Positions 53,093 through 61,723 are shown, numbered from the stretch's first letter. The stretch: DNA of 64,000 bases from Streptococcus infantis (GCF_019929575.1 NZ_JAHZPU010000009.1:1-64000), one strand, 5' to 3'. The notes: generated by a model not told the origin, from the sequence alone. Numbers and translations are program-made.

Positions 53093-55060
53093 TTATTTGA
53101 CATGACTTTCTAGTTCTTTTTGGTATTTATTGTTTGATTCCAATTTTTCTTTTTGCCATTTTTCAAGAGCTGCTTGATATTCTTTAGCAGATACAATCTC
53201 TTTTTGCAATTTCATACCCTTAAAGATATAAGGATCACCCTTAATACCAACTTGTGAGTATGGTTTTGAGAAAGGAACGATGTTGCTGACAACTGGTGAA
53301 CCACCTGATGAGGCTGTCGGTATCAAGAGAGAGCTATCTGTGAGCCAAGCTTGGGCTTTAGCATATTTTTCATATCTCTTATTCAAATCGTTTGTCTCAG
53401 AAACTGCATCATCTAGGAGTTTCTTATATTGGTCCAAACCAAGTTGAGCTACTACTTCCTTGTCTTTTCCTTTAGTAATACCAAGGTGTTTCATAGCAGA
53501 ACCTGTCTTAGGATCCATGATATTGAGATAACTTGCTGGGTCTTGATAACTTGGAGCCCATCCAGTACTGTTCAAATCATAGTCTTTTTGAGCAGGTACA
53601 CGCGCTTGTGATGTAATACTTTCCTTTTCATTGTCAGTCATTTGAAGAACATCGATTACGACATTTTCAGAACCAAGAGTTGATTCGATTGATTGCTTGA
53701 AGGAATTGCTTTGCTGAACAGCAATTGTATTTGTCTGTTCAACTGGGACATCCAAGTGAATTGGGAAGGTTACACCTTTTGCTTCCAATTCTTTCTTAGC
53801 TTTTTCAAATGAAGCCTTGGCTTTGTCAGGATTGTAGATGGTATCTTTTCCGTCAACGAGCTCAACACCTTTCCATTGGTCCCCATAGTTGACCAATTCT
53901 TTTTGAGCGATATCACCAAAGTTTTTGCCACCAGATTGAACGAAATTGTCTGGTACTAGGCTATTACGAATAATCTTGTCCGCACCATCTTCACCATTAA
54001 GCTGAGCTGAATAAGAATGACGGTTGAAGGCAAAGTTGATGGCTTGACGGAAGTCCTTGTTCAACATTGCTTCTTTTGTAGAAGTTTTCTGTTCTTCACT
54101 TGTTTTCGCTGTCTTATTGAAAGATTGACGGTTTACGTTAAAGGTAAAGTAGTAACTAGTTGAATCCTGTGGACTATATGTAATTTTATCCCCGTATTGT
54201 TCCAAAGTAGAAGCAAAGTTTGAGCTACTTGGGAAGAGGCGAGCTGTTGTGTAAACACCCGAAGAGAAGCTACGGATCAAGGATTCTTGATCTGATCCAT
54301 CATAGTAAGTTAATTTAACTTTCTCGATTTTAACCTTCTCTTTATCCCAATAATTTGGATTCTTTTCATATTCGATTAAAGATTTGGAAGTCAATGTCTT
54401 CAAAATATATGGACCGTTATAAAGAATACCAGCTGGACTGACCGTTCCATAATTTTTACCAGAAGCTTTGAGGAATTCTTCATTTACTGGCAACATAGTT
54501 GCTGAAGTTACTTTGGAATTCCAGAAAGTTTCAGGTGCGTTTAGAGTGTACTCAACAGTATAATCATCCACTGCCTTAACTCCAACTGTTGAGAAGTCGT
54601 TAGTCTCACCAGTCATATATTCATTCAAGCCCTTAATTGAGTTTTGAATAAGAGTGACACCGTCTGATTTGCCATCTGCTACGTGTTTCAATCCAGTAAC
54701 AAAGTCATGCGCAGTTACTTCAGCATATTCTTCACCTTCTGACGTGTACCATTTAACCCCTTTACGAAGTTTATAAGTATAAGTCAAACCGTCTTGTGAG
54801 ACACTCCAATCCTCAGCGAGGGAAGGAATCAAATTCCCATATTCATCGTTTTCTAACAAACCATCAACGACGTTACCGATGATATCAGTTGTTGAAGTAC
54901 GAGTTGCGATACTGTAGTCCAAAGATGATGGGTCTACTCCATAGACATAAGAGAAAGTTGTAGGCGCATCTGCTTCCTTGTCGGCTTTACCACAAGCTAC
55001 AAGAAGAACTGCTGTACTCAGGACCACTCCTGCTGTTAACATCCACTTTTTCGTTTTCAT
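53093..55060 (-). CDS. Oligopeptide-binding lipoprotein (AliA/AliB/AmiA family)
   Basis: 655 residues. Lipoprotein signal with lipobox LLVACG (Cys near 23). SBP_bac_5 fold with YVYGVDPSSLDYSI, LVDGLLENDEYGNLIPSLAEDW-type start and NYWDKEKVKIEKVKLTYYDGSDQESL. It binds peptides for the Ami permease, whose genes are not in the window. I recall that the S. pneumoniae gene at this site is frameshifted; this one is intact. It lies 21 bases after ilvE and ahead of DUF969. Confidence 0.9.
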   Translation of the reverse strand: MKTKKWMLTAGVVLSTAVLLVACGKADKEADAPTTFSYVYGVDPSSLDYSIATRTSTTDIIGNVVDGLLENDEYGNLIPSLAEDWSVSQDGLTYTYKLRKGVKWYTSEGEEYAEVTAHDFVTGLKHVADGKSDGVTLIQNSIKGLNEYMTGETNDFSTVGVKAVDDYTVEYTLNAPETFWNSKVTSATMLPVNEEFLKASGKNYGTVSPAGILYNGPYILKTLTSKSLIEYEKNPNYWDKEKVKIEKVKLTYYDGSDQESLIRSFSSGVYTTARLFPSSSNFASTLEQYGDKITYSPQDSTSYYFTFNVNRQSFNKTAKTSEEQKTSTKEAMLNKDFRQAINFAFNRHSYSAQLNGEDGADKIIRNSLVPDNFVQSGGKNFGDIAQKELVNYGDQWKGVELVDGKDTIYNPDKAKASFEKAKKELEAKGVTFPIHLDVPVEQTNTIAVQQSNSFKQSIESTLGSENVVIDVLQMTDNEKESITSQARVPAQKDYDLNSTGWAPSYQDPASYLNIMDPKTGSAMKHLGITKGKDKEVVAQLGLDQYKKLLDDAVSETNDLNKRYEKYAKAQAWLTDSSLLIPTASSGGSPVVSNIVPFSKPYSQVGIKGDPYIFKGMKLQKEIVSAKEYQAALEKWQKEKLESNNKYQKELESHVK

Positions 55061-55081
55061 AAAGATCTCCTTTAATAATTT

Positions 55082-56104
55082 TTAATCTACTTTTACAATC
55101 CAACCTTCTGGTGCTTCAATGTCACCAAATTGAATACCTGTCAATTCGTCGTATAGTCTACGAGTCACTGGACCAACCTCTGTCTCACTGTAGAAAACGT
55201 GGAAGTCATCACCATGTTGGATTCCTCCAATTGGTGAGATTACTGCTGCTGTTCCACAGGCACCTGCTTCTACAAATTGATCCAGACTATCAATTGGTAC
55301 ATCTCCCTCAACAGGCTTCAAGCCCAAACGATGCTCTGCCAAATAAAGTAATGAGTACTTGGTAATCGATGGCAAAATTGACGGACTAAATGGGGTTACA
55401 AACTCATTATCAGCTGTAATTCCAAAGAAGTTTGCTGAACCGACTTCTTCAATCTTGGTGTGGGTTGATGGGTCTAGATAAATAACATCTGAGAAATGAC
55501 GGGATTTAGCCATTTTTCCTGGTAAAAGGCTAGCTGCATAGTTACCTCCGACCTTGGCAGCTCCTGTTCCATTCGGTGCAGCACGGTCATACTCATCTTG
55601 AATTAAAAAGTTCGTTGGAACCAATCCACCCTTAAAGTAATTTCCAACCGGCATGGCAAAGATGGTAAAGATATACTCTTCTGCTGGTTTTACCCCGATG
55701 ATATCTCCCACACCAATCAAAAGGGGACGAAGATAAAGGGTTCCACCTGTTCCATAAGGTGGTACGTATTCTTGATTGGCACGGACGACTGCCTTACAAG
55801 CCTCTACAAACATTTCTGTTGGCACTTGAGGCATCAAGAGACGGTCGCAAGTACGTTGGAGCCGTTTAGCATTTTCATCTGGACGGAAAAGTTGAACACT
55901 ACCATCCTTTGTACGATAGGCTTTTAACCCTTCAAATGCTTGCTGTCCATAGTGAAGGCTCGGAGATGATTCGGAAATATGCAAGGTTGCGTCTTCTGTT
56001 AATTCTCCTTGAGTCCATTGTCCATGTTTAAAATAAGCGATATAACGATAAGGTAGTTTCATATAGGAAAAACCGAGATTTTCCCAATCAATCGTAACTG
56101 TCAT
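55082..56104 (-). CDS. ilvE: Branched-chain amino-acid aminotransferase
   Basis: 340 residues from the ATG at 56104 with AAAGGAGAT upstream. Class IV PLP fold; PLP lysine in GTGAAKVGGNYAASL, cofactor loop EEVGSANFFGI, substrate loop ACGTAAVISPIG. Last step of valine, leucine and isoleucine synthesis and first step of their breakdown. A perfect CodY box and a promoter lie upstream. Confidence 0.96.
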   Translation of the reverse strand: MTVTIDWENLGFSYMKLPYRYIAYFKHGQWTQGELTEDATLHISESSPSLHYGQQAFEGLKAYRTKDGSVQLFRPDENAKRLQRTCDRLLMPQVPTEMFVEACKAVVRANQEYVPPYGTGGTLYLRPLLIGVGDIIGVKPAEEYIFTIFAMPVGNYFKGGLVPTNFLIQDEYDRAAPNGTGAAKVGGNYAASLLPGKMAKSRHFSDVIYLDPSTHTKIEEVGSANFFGITADNEFVTPFSPSILPSITKYSLLYLAEHRLGLKPVEGDVPIDSLDQFVEAGACGTAAVISPIGGIQHGDDFHVFYSETEVGPVTRRLYDELTGIQFGDIEAPEGWIVKVD

Positions 56105-56140
56105 GACAATCTCCTTTATTCTAATCAAGCTCTGTGTTCT

Positions 56141-56169
56141 ATTCTACACTATTCTCCTAAAAATTCAAG
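56141..56169 (-). promoter_or_regulatory. ilvE promoter
   Basis: TTGAAT (56164-56169), 17-bp spacer, TAGAAT (56141-56146) on the minus strand, about 35 bases before the ilvE start. Confidence 0.6.
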
Positions 56170-56180
56170 TATTATTTGTA

Positions 56181-56195
56181 ATTTTCTGAAAATTT
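56181..56195. promoter_or_regulatory. CodY box upstream of ilvE
   Basis: AATTTTCTGAAAATT matches the CodY consensus AATTTTCWGAAAATT at all 15 positions. It lies 11 bp upstream of the -35 box. CodY with branched-chain amino acids should repress here. Confidence 0.85.
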
Positions 56196-56228
56196 TACTT
56201 ATTAAAAATCAGTCACTAGGACTGATTT

Positions 56229-58706
56229 TTAATTTTCTTTGATTTCTTTAAAGATTTCTTTAAGATAAGCATCAAAAACTTCTTCATCAGAAATGCTATC
56301 TGAGATAAAGCTTCCATTGCTTGTACGTTCTGATAGATTCAAATCTTGTAGGATTGCTTCGTAAATCGTTCCATTATTTGATTGGATGACAAGCGTTTGC
56401 TCTCCATCTTCTACTTCTGTACTAAAGAGATCTCCAACAAATCCTTGCTCTGATACTGCACCAGCAAGGAAGACACGATGTGGTTTGCTCTTTAATTCTC
56501 TAAGGACTTGAAGACCACGATTAGCACGACTGGTTGCTGGAATTTCCTCAATCGAAACGCGCTTAAGACTTCCACGATGCGTCAAAAGATAGAAGGATGA
56601 AGTATTGCAGATAAAGGCTGCTTGTATCACATCATCTGCTTTCAAGTTCATGGCTTTGACACCTGCTGCCTTGGCACCGATGACAGGCACTTCTTCGATG
56701 TTAAAGCGAAGAGCATAGCCATTTTTACTGATTAATAGAACATCATCCAATTTAATCGGAGCTACTGCTACAATCTGGTCACTATCATCTTTCAACTTAG
56801 CATACTTGACAGATTTAGAACGGTAGGTTCTCCATGGAGAGAATTCTTTGCGTTCTACACGTTTGGTTTGGCCAAGGCGAGTCGCTGCAAAGTAGGTTGT
56901 CGCATCGTCAAATTGATCCACAACTTCGACATAGAGCACTTCTTCATTGGTTTCAAAGTTGGTAATCGTTTGACTCAAGTGCTCCCCGATATCCTTCCAA
57001 CGAATATCTGCCAACTCATGGACTGGTCGATAAATGACGTTCCCAAGCGTTGTAAAGATTAAAAGATGCTGGGTAGTTTTCACATTTTGAACAAATAGCA
57101 ATCGATCATCATCCCGTTTACCAATTTCTTCTAAGGTTGAAGCAGCAAAGGAACGAGGGCTAGTACGTTTGATATAACCTGCCTTGGTCACGCTGACGTA
57201 AGTATCTTCTTCAGCAATCAGACTAGCTGTATCAATCTCGATGACTTTTGCTGTATCTTCTAAAGTACTCAAACGTGGAGTCGCAAATTTCTTCTTGACC
57301 TCACGGAGTTCTTTCTTCATGAGATTGTACATAGTTCGTTCGTCACCGATGATAGCCGCAAGCATAGCAATCTTCTCACGAAGTTCTGCTTCTTCTTCCT
57401 GCAAGACAACCACGTCAGTATTGGTCAAACGATACAGTTGCAAGGTAACGATAGCTTCTGCCTGTTCTTCCGTAAATTCATAGCTGACCTTGAGGTTTTC
57501 CTTAGCGTCAGCCTTGTTCTCAGAAGCACGGATAAGGGCAATAACTTCATCCAAAATAGAGATGACACGAATCAAACCTTCCACGATATGAAGACGTTTT
57601 TCAGCCTTTTCCTTATCAAAGCGAGAACGCGCCAAGATAACTTCTCGACGGTGGGCGATATAACTAGACAAGATTGGTACAATTCCAACCTGGCGAGGCG
57701 TGAAATTGTCAATCGCCACCATGTTGAAGTTGTAGTTGATTTGCAAGTCAGTGTACTTGAAAAGGTAGTTGAGAACAAGTTCCGTGTTCGCATCTTTTTT
57801 GAGTTCTATAGCGATGCGAAGACCATCACGGTCAGACTCATCACGAACCTCAGCAATACCTGCCACCTTGTTATTGACACGGACTTCATCGATTTTTTTG
57901 ACTAGATTGGACTTATTAATCTCATAGGGAATCTCAGTGACAACGATTTGCTCCTTACCACCTTTCAGTTTCTCTATTTCAGTCTTGGAACGAACGACCA
58001 CGCGCCCCTTACCAGTTTCATAGGCTTTTTTAATCTCATCACGACCTTGGATGATAGCTCCCGTAGGGAAATCTGGTCCAGGCAAGAATTCCATCAACTT
58101 ATCTACCTTGGCAGTCGGATGATCAATCATGTAGACTGTCGCATCAATAACTTCGGCCAAATTATGCGGTGGAATATCTGTGGCATAACCAGCTGAAATC
58201 CCTGTAGAACCATTGACCAAAAGATTTGGAAAGGCTGCTGGTAATACAGTAGGTTCTTTCTCGGTATCGTCAAAGTTCCAAGCAAAAGGAACTGTCTTTT
58301 TCTCGATATCCTGAAGAAGGTAGCCTGCAATCTCGGATAGACGAGCCTCAGTATAACGCATAGCCGCAGGCGGATCCCCATCCATAGAACCATTGTTCCC
58401 GTACATTTCAACCAGAATCTCACGATTTTTCCAGTCCTGAGACATACGAACCATGGCATCATAGATAGAAGAATCCCCATGTGGGTGGAAATTCCCCATG
58501 ATGTTCCCGACAGACTTAGCCGACTTACGGTAGCTCTTGTCAAAGGTATTACCATCTTTATTCATCGAATAAAGAATACGACGTTGAACCGGCTTCAAGC
58601 CATCACGAATATCTGGCAAAGCACGATCTTGAATAATGTATTTGGAGTAGCGACCAAAGCGCTCTCCCATGATGTCCTCCAAGGACATATTTTGGATATT
58701 ACTCAT
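56229..58706 (-). CDS. parC: DNA topoisomerase IV subunit A
   Basis: 825 residues from the ATG at 58706 (MSNIQNMSLEDIMGERFG), the start used for pneumococcal numbering; no Shine-Dalgarno is seen before it, and an in-frame start at 58787 would add 27 unfamiliar residues. Catalytic tyrosine in PPAAMRYTEARL. The quinolone region reads HPHGDSSIYDAMVRMSQDW with Ser at position 79 and Asp at 83, the susceptible state. Separates daughter chromosomes with ParE. Confidence 0.97.
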   Translation of the reverse strand: MSNIQNMSLEDIMGERFGRYSKYIIQDRALPDIRDGLKPVQRRILYSMNKDGNTFDKSYRKSAKSVGNIMGNFHPHGDSSIYDAMVRMSQDWKNREILVEMYGNNGSMDGDPPAAMRYTEARLSEIAGYLLQDIEKKTVPFAWNFDDTEKEPTVLPAAFPNLLVNGSTGISAGYATDIPPHNLAEVIDATVYMIDHPTAKVDKLMEFLPGPDFPTGAIIQGRDEIKKAYETGKGRVVVRSKTEIEKLKGGKEQIVVTEIPYEINKSNLVKKIDEVRVNNKVAGIAEVRDESDRDGLRIAIELKKDANTELVLNYLFKYTDLQINYNFNMVAIDNFTPRQVGIVPILSSYIAHRREVILARSRFDKEKAEKRLHIVEGLIRVISILDEVIALIRASENKADAKENLKVSYEFTEEQAEAIVTLQLYRLTNTDVVVLQEEEAELREKIAMLAAIIGDERTMYNLMKKELREVKKKFATPRLSTLEDTAKVIEIDTASLIAEEDTYVSVTKAGYIKRTSPRSFAASTLEEIGKRDDDRLLFVQNVKTTQHLLIFTTLGNVIYRPVHELADIRWKDIGEHLSQTITNFETNEEVLYVEVVDQFDDATTYFAATRLGQTKRVERKEFSPWRTYRSKSVKYAKLKDDSDQIVAVAPIKLDDVLLISKNGYALRFNIEEVPVIGAKAAGVKAMNLKADDVIQAAFICNTSSFYLLTHRGSLKRVSIEEIPATSRANRGLQVLRELKSKPHRVFLAGAVSEQGFVGDLFSTEVEDGEQTLVIQSNNGTIYEAILQDLNLSERTSNGSFISDSISDEEVFDAYLKEIFKEIKEN

Positions 58707-59009
58707 ATAAGATACAAAGGGACGTTTCGGCTTGCCGAAAATTTCTGTAGAAAAATAGGAAATCGATGCAGGGTTCGATGAACCCAAAGCGATTTATCTT
58801 TTTTCCTAAGAAATTAGTCCCGTGTTCAGTTACCTCTAGTAACCAAACTATCCTTTCTGTAGTTTAAAATACGTTTTAAAAAATGCATCAGGAGTTTTCA
58901 CACAGCATTTAGGGCGTGTTCAACTCCTTTCAAAGAATATAGAGTAGGTTTTATGGAAAAGTTGTTCAGTCACTATAAATAACCAAACGACCCTTTCTGT
59001 GGTTTAAAA
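58707..59009. other. parC upstream region with hairpin and direct repeats
   Basis: No gene seen. TTTCGGC/GCCGAAA forms a tight hairpin at 58725-58741, just upstream of the parC start. GGGTTC/GAACCC arms lie near 58770-58787. Two copies of a 30-bp sequence, 58841-58870 and 58981-59010, differ at three positions and lie exactly 140 bp apart; the second touches the stop of the nucleotidyltransferase gene. GGAGTT/AACTCC arms lie between them. Confidence 0.6.
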
Positions 59010-59010
59010 T
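58841..59010. repeat. 30-bp direct repeat pair, 140 bp apart
   Basis: 58841-58870 and 58981-59010 start AACCAAAC and end GTTTAAAAT, 27 of 30 identical. A shared GTTCAGT 11-17 bp further upstream keeps the same 140-bp offset. It suggests a duplication of the 3' flank of the neighbouring gene. Confidence 0.7.
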
Positions 59011-59852
59011 TATAATTTGTGTTCTTTATTTTCTAAGTGATTTGGAAGTTTTTCTTTAGCATACTCAACCATCTTTTCAGCTTCTTCCTTATCATAATCA
59101 AAGCCCATCTTGTTAGCAAGGGATTGAGCTTCTTGATGGAAAAGTTGCATCGTAGCCAGTAGAGACTGAGTGATTTTGTCTAAACTTGAGAAATCAAGAA
59201 GAGCAGAGAATTCCTTCTCCTTCTCAATTGGCAAGTAGTTAAAGAGGTACTTGTAGTTCTTACCGATGTCGACTACTCCTCTATCACTTGCTACCTGCCA
59301 AGCTAAGATTTTCAAGAGTTCTTGCTGGCAAATATTGTAGAGATGGTCCGTTGCATAAATGACTTGATTGCGACAAATGCCCTTGACTACATAGGCAGAA
59401 ACCCACCAAAATTCATTGCAGGCTTTTTTAAAATCCTTCTCACTAGCTGGATGTATCCAGAAACGCTCTGGACTTGTAGTATAGGACTCAAACAAGCCCT
59501 TCTCGTCTACTAAAACTGTATAACCAGCTTCGCTATCTACCCATTCTTGGATGTGGTCTTTTGGGCAAAGGGTTAGATCAATCCTATTGCCATCTTCAAA
59601 AAGCATGAGATAAAGTCGACGGTTTCCTAAGATATTATGCTGCTCAATCAGACGATTGCCAAACTGATCCAGCCAAGACAAGTCTGAAATTAGGTTTTCA
59701 AGATTATCAACAAGATAAACAACATCATAGTCTTGAAATTCATCTTTCGGAGCATGATCATTTGTTCTAGAACCCGATAAAGCAACAGCATCGACTTTTA
59801 AACTTTCAGCTATTTGTAAAATCAGATTCATCATTTCTGTTTCAGTTCTCAT
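59010..59852 (-). CDS. ANT(6)-like (AadE family) nucleotidyltransferase, full length
   Basis: 280 residues from the ATG at 59852 (MRTETEMMNLILQIAESL), matching the start of the second copy; an upstream frame would add 34 residues read from an acetyltransferase remnant in another phase. Nucleotidyltransferase motif ALSGSRTNDHAPKDEFQDYD and third acidic site GNRIDLTLCP are intact. Family members adenylate streptomycin at position 6; chromosomal copies in streptococci are untested, so resistance is not assumed. The N-terminal two-thirds are nearly the same as the truncated gene at 60555. Confidence 0.85.
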   Translation of the reverse strand: MRTETEMMNLILQIAESLKVDAVALSGSRTNDHAPKDEFQDYDVVYLVDNLENLISDLSWLDQFGNRLIEQHNILGNRRLYLMLFEDGNRIDLTLCPKDHIQEWVDSEAGYTVLVDEKGLFESYTTSPERFWIHPASEKDFKKACNEFWWVSAYVVKGICRNQVIYATDHLYNICQQELLKILAWQVASDRGVVDIGKNYKYLFNYLPIEKEKEFSALLDFSSLDKITQSLLATMQLFHQEAQSLANKMGFDYDKEEAEKMVEYAKEKLPNHLENKEHKL

Positions 59853-59868
59853 GGGAATACCTGCCTTT

Positions 59869-60090
59869 TTAGTGAAAACTCTTGATTCTGTAAAGGATAT
59901 GTCTATAAAGAGGACTAACTGCTGGAACTTTTTCATTATCAAATTCTTTGACAAATTCCATGCCTAGCTTTTGCATGACTTTTTGCGAAGGGAGATTGTG
60001 AAAGGATGTAAAAGAGTAAACTTCTGACAAGCCAGCTTGCTGAAAAGCAAAGTCTAGACAGGCTTGGGCATCCTCCGTCGCATAAGCATC
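59869..60090 (-). pseudogene. GNAT acetyltransferase C-terminal remnant
   Basis: A minus-strand frame without a start reads ATEDAQACLDFAFQQAGLSE, then VYSFTSFHNLPSQKVMQKLG and ends with PLYRHILYRIKSFH and TAA (59869-59871). This is the C-terminal half of a GNAT fold with the NxxSxxVMxKLGM-like helix. The 5' half is missing; the frame joins a fic-like start at about 60090. Confidence 0.75.
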
Positions 60091-60140
60091 TTGGCTAGTT
60101 CAAGCGAATCTGTCAGACCCAGTTTGTTGTCAAGCGTCAT
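60091..60140 (-). pseudogene. fic-like gene start, truncated
   Basis: An ATG at 60140 with GGAGACAG upstream begins MTLDNKLGLTDSLELAK, which resembles the first residues of Fic-family proteins. After codon 17 the frame runs into the acetyltransferase remnant and soon stops. The rest of the gene is absent. Confidence 0.55.
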
Positions 60141-60153
60141 TGACTGTCTCCTT

Positions 60154-60528
60154 TCATTCAGATTTTCTAAATCCTGTACCAACAGGCTTAAAACTTATTG
60201 CCCGATAAAATCCATCTGCTTCAGATATTAATTCAATCCGTGTCAAAGGATATTTTTTGTGGATCTCCTCAATCAGCTGCTGTCCCAGTCCTTTTCTGCG
60301 GTGGGATTTACCAATAATTATTTCAGCTAAAAAGGTCGTCAGCACTTCATCCGTCAGATAACGGACAAAGCCGAGGATTTTCTGGTCCTCTTCAAGCACC
60401 AAGTAATGAGACAGATTTGTTGAAAATAGAGATGTCACTTTTTCCTCTGTAAAAGAAAGCCATTTTTCACTTTGATAAAGGCTATAAATAGCTTGACAAT
60501 CTTTTCTGCTTGCAGGTCTGATAATCAT
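60154..60528 (-). CDS. GNAT N-acetyltransferase
   Basis: 124 residues, compact GNAT: MIIRPASRKDCQAIYSLYQ, LGFVRYLTDEVLTTFLAEIII, and the acetyl-CoA loop GKSHRRKGLGQQLIEEI. Substrate unknown. GGAGGAATAGAAG before the ATG. It lies between the two nucleotidyltransferase genes. Confidence 0.82.
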   Translation of the reverse strand: MIIRPASRKDCQAIYSLYQSEKWLSFTEEKVTSLFSTNLSHYLVLEEDQKILGFVRYLTDEVLTTFLAEIIIGKSHRRKGLGQQLIEEIHKKYPLTRIELISEADGFYRAISFKPVGTGFRKSE

Positions 60529-60554
60529 CTTCTATTCCTCCAAATCTGTCAGAC

Positions 60555-61142
60555 TTAATTAACACTCCCCACTGCTTCCGTTACCTTCATAGCAGGTTTG
60601 CGTTTTTTATAGCGACTACGGATAGCGTAGAGATGGTCCGTCGCATAGATAAGTTGCTTACGACAAATGCCCTTGACTACATAGGCAGAAACCCACCAAA
60701 ATTCATTGCAGGCTTTTTTAAAATCCTTCTCAGTAGCTGGACTTGTCCAGTAACGCTGAGGATTTGAAGAATATGGCGCAAACAAGCCCTTAGTGTCCTC
60801 TAGCACCGTGAAATCCGCTTCGCTTTCTACCCACTCCTTGATATGCACTTTAGGACATAGAGTCAAATCAATACGGTTACCATCTTCAAAAAGCATGAGG
60901 TAGAGACGACGGTTACCTAGGATATTATGTTGCTCAATGATGCGTTCACCGAACTGGGTCAGCCAAGAAAGGTCACTCGTCAGATAATCTAAGTCATCCA
61001 CAATATAGACAACATCATAGTCTTGAAATTCATCTATTTGAATCTTTTGGTTTGTACGCGAACCAGATAGAGCCACAGCATCAACCTGCAACTTTTTAGC
61101 TATTTGTAAAATCAGGCCAAGCATTTCCTGGTCAGTTCTCAT
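60555..61142 (-). CDS. ANT(6)-like nucleotidyltransferase, truncated copy
   Basis: 195 residues from the ATG at 61142 (GAGG upstream). MRTDQEMLGLILQIAKKLQV, ALSGSRTNQKIQIDEFQDYD and RIDLTLCPKVHIKEW match the full copy at 59010, but after ATDHLY the sequence changes to IRSRYKKRKPAMKVTEAVG and stops. The helical C-terminal domain of about 85 residues is missing, so activity is doubtful. Starts as ATGA inside the end of the membrane protein gene upstream. Confidence 0.8.
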   Translation of the reverse strand: MRTDQEMLGLILQIAKKLQVDAVALSGSRTNQKIQIDEFQDYDVVYIVDDLDYLTSDLSWLTQFGERIIEQHNILGNRRLYLMLFEDGNRIDLTLCPKVHIKEWVESEADFTVLEDTKGLFAPYSSNPQRYWTSPATEKDFKKACNEFWWVSAYVVKGICRKQLIYATDHLYAIRSRYKKRKPAMKVTEAVGSVN

Positions 61143-61674
61143 GTGGTTCATCCTCAGTTGCCTCTAAGTTCTGAATAACAGGATCTTCATTTCTTTGCTT
61201 AAGAAGCTTCTGAACTCTTTTCCTTTCTAACTCTCCGACCAAGAATTGAATGATAAAACTAATACCAAAAATTGGTAATAGCAAAACAATTCCCATTTCT
61301 TGCGTCAGTATTATAAATAGTAGATTCATCCCTGATAAGATTGCTAAAAACCAGGCATTTATCTTAAGAAGTTTTGAGTAACTACTAGGATAATACTTGT
61401 GATGTTTGGTACTTTTATAAATAGCTGTAAAACTGAATGCTAAGCTAGCTGATGTGAAAATATAAAAGTCAAAAACATAGAAGAGCAAACCTGCATAAGG
61501 ATTGGATCTTAAAGGATTATCAAATAAAAAAACACAGGTAGTTACTATGGTTAATAGTAAAAATTCAAGATAGCGGCTTTGCTCGGGTTTACCTTGTTTG
61601 GCAATTATATACATAATTGCAGCTAAAGCTAAGACTATGACAAGAAATGGACTATCAAACAATAAACTTATCAT
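61132..61674 (-). CDS. Unknown membrane protein
   Basis: 180 residues, four to five membrane helices (FLVIVLALAAIMYIIA, LEFLLLTIVTTCVFLF, GLLFYVFDFYIFTSASLAFSF, INAWFLAILSGMNLLFIIL, IVLLLPIFGISFIIQFLVG) and a charged tail. No family recognised. Its end overlaps the truncated nucleotidyltransferase, so they are coupled. Confidence 0.65.
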   Translation of the reverse strand: MISLLFDSPFLVIVLALAAIMYIIAKQGKPEQSRYLEFLLLTIVTTCVFLFDNPLRSNPYAGLLFYVFDFYIFTSASLAFSFTAIYKSTKHHKYYPSSYSKLLKINAWFLAILSGMNLLFIILTQEMGIVLLLPIFGISFIIQFLVGELERKRVQKLLKQRNEDPVIQNLEATEDEPHEN

Positions 61675-61723
61675 GATTTATACCTCTTTTAGAGAGCTAA
61701 AATTAAGAACTATAGACGATTTT

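Noticed and set aside
56229-58706. Quinolone-resistance changes in parC
   Set aside because: Positions 79 and 83 are Ser and Asp, the susceptible residues; Asp at 91 is, as I recall, a known neutral variant.
59853-59954. 34-residue N-terminal extension of the full-length nucleotidyltransferase
   Set aside because: The extension is the out-of-phase reading of an acetyltransferase remnant; the second copy begins at the equivalent inner methionine.
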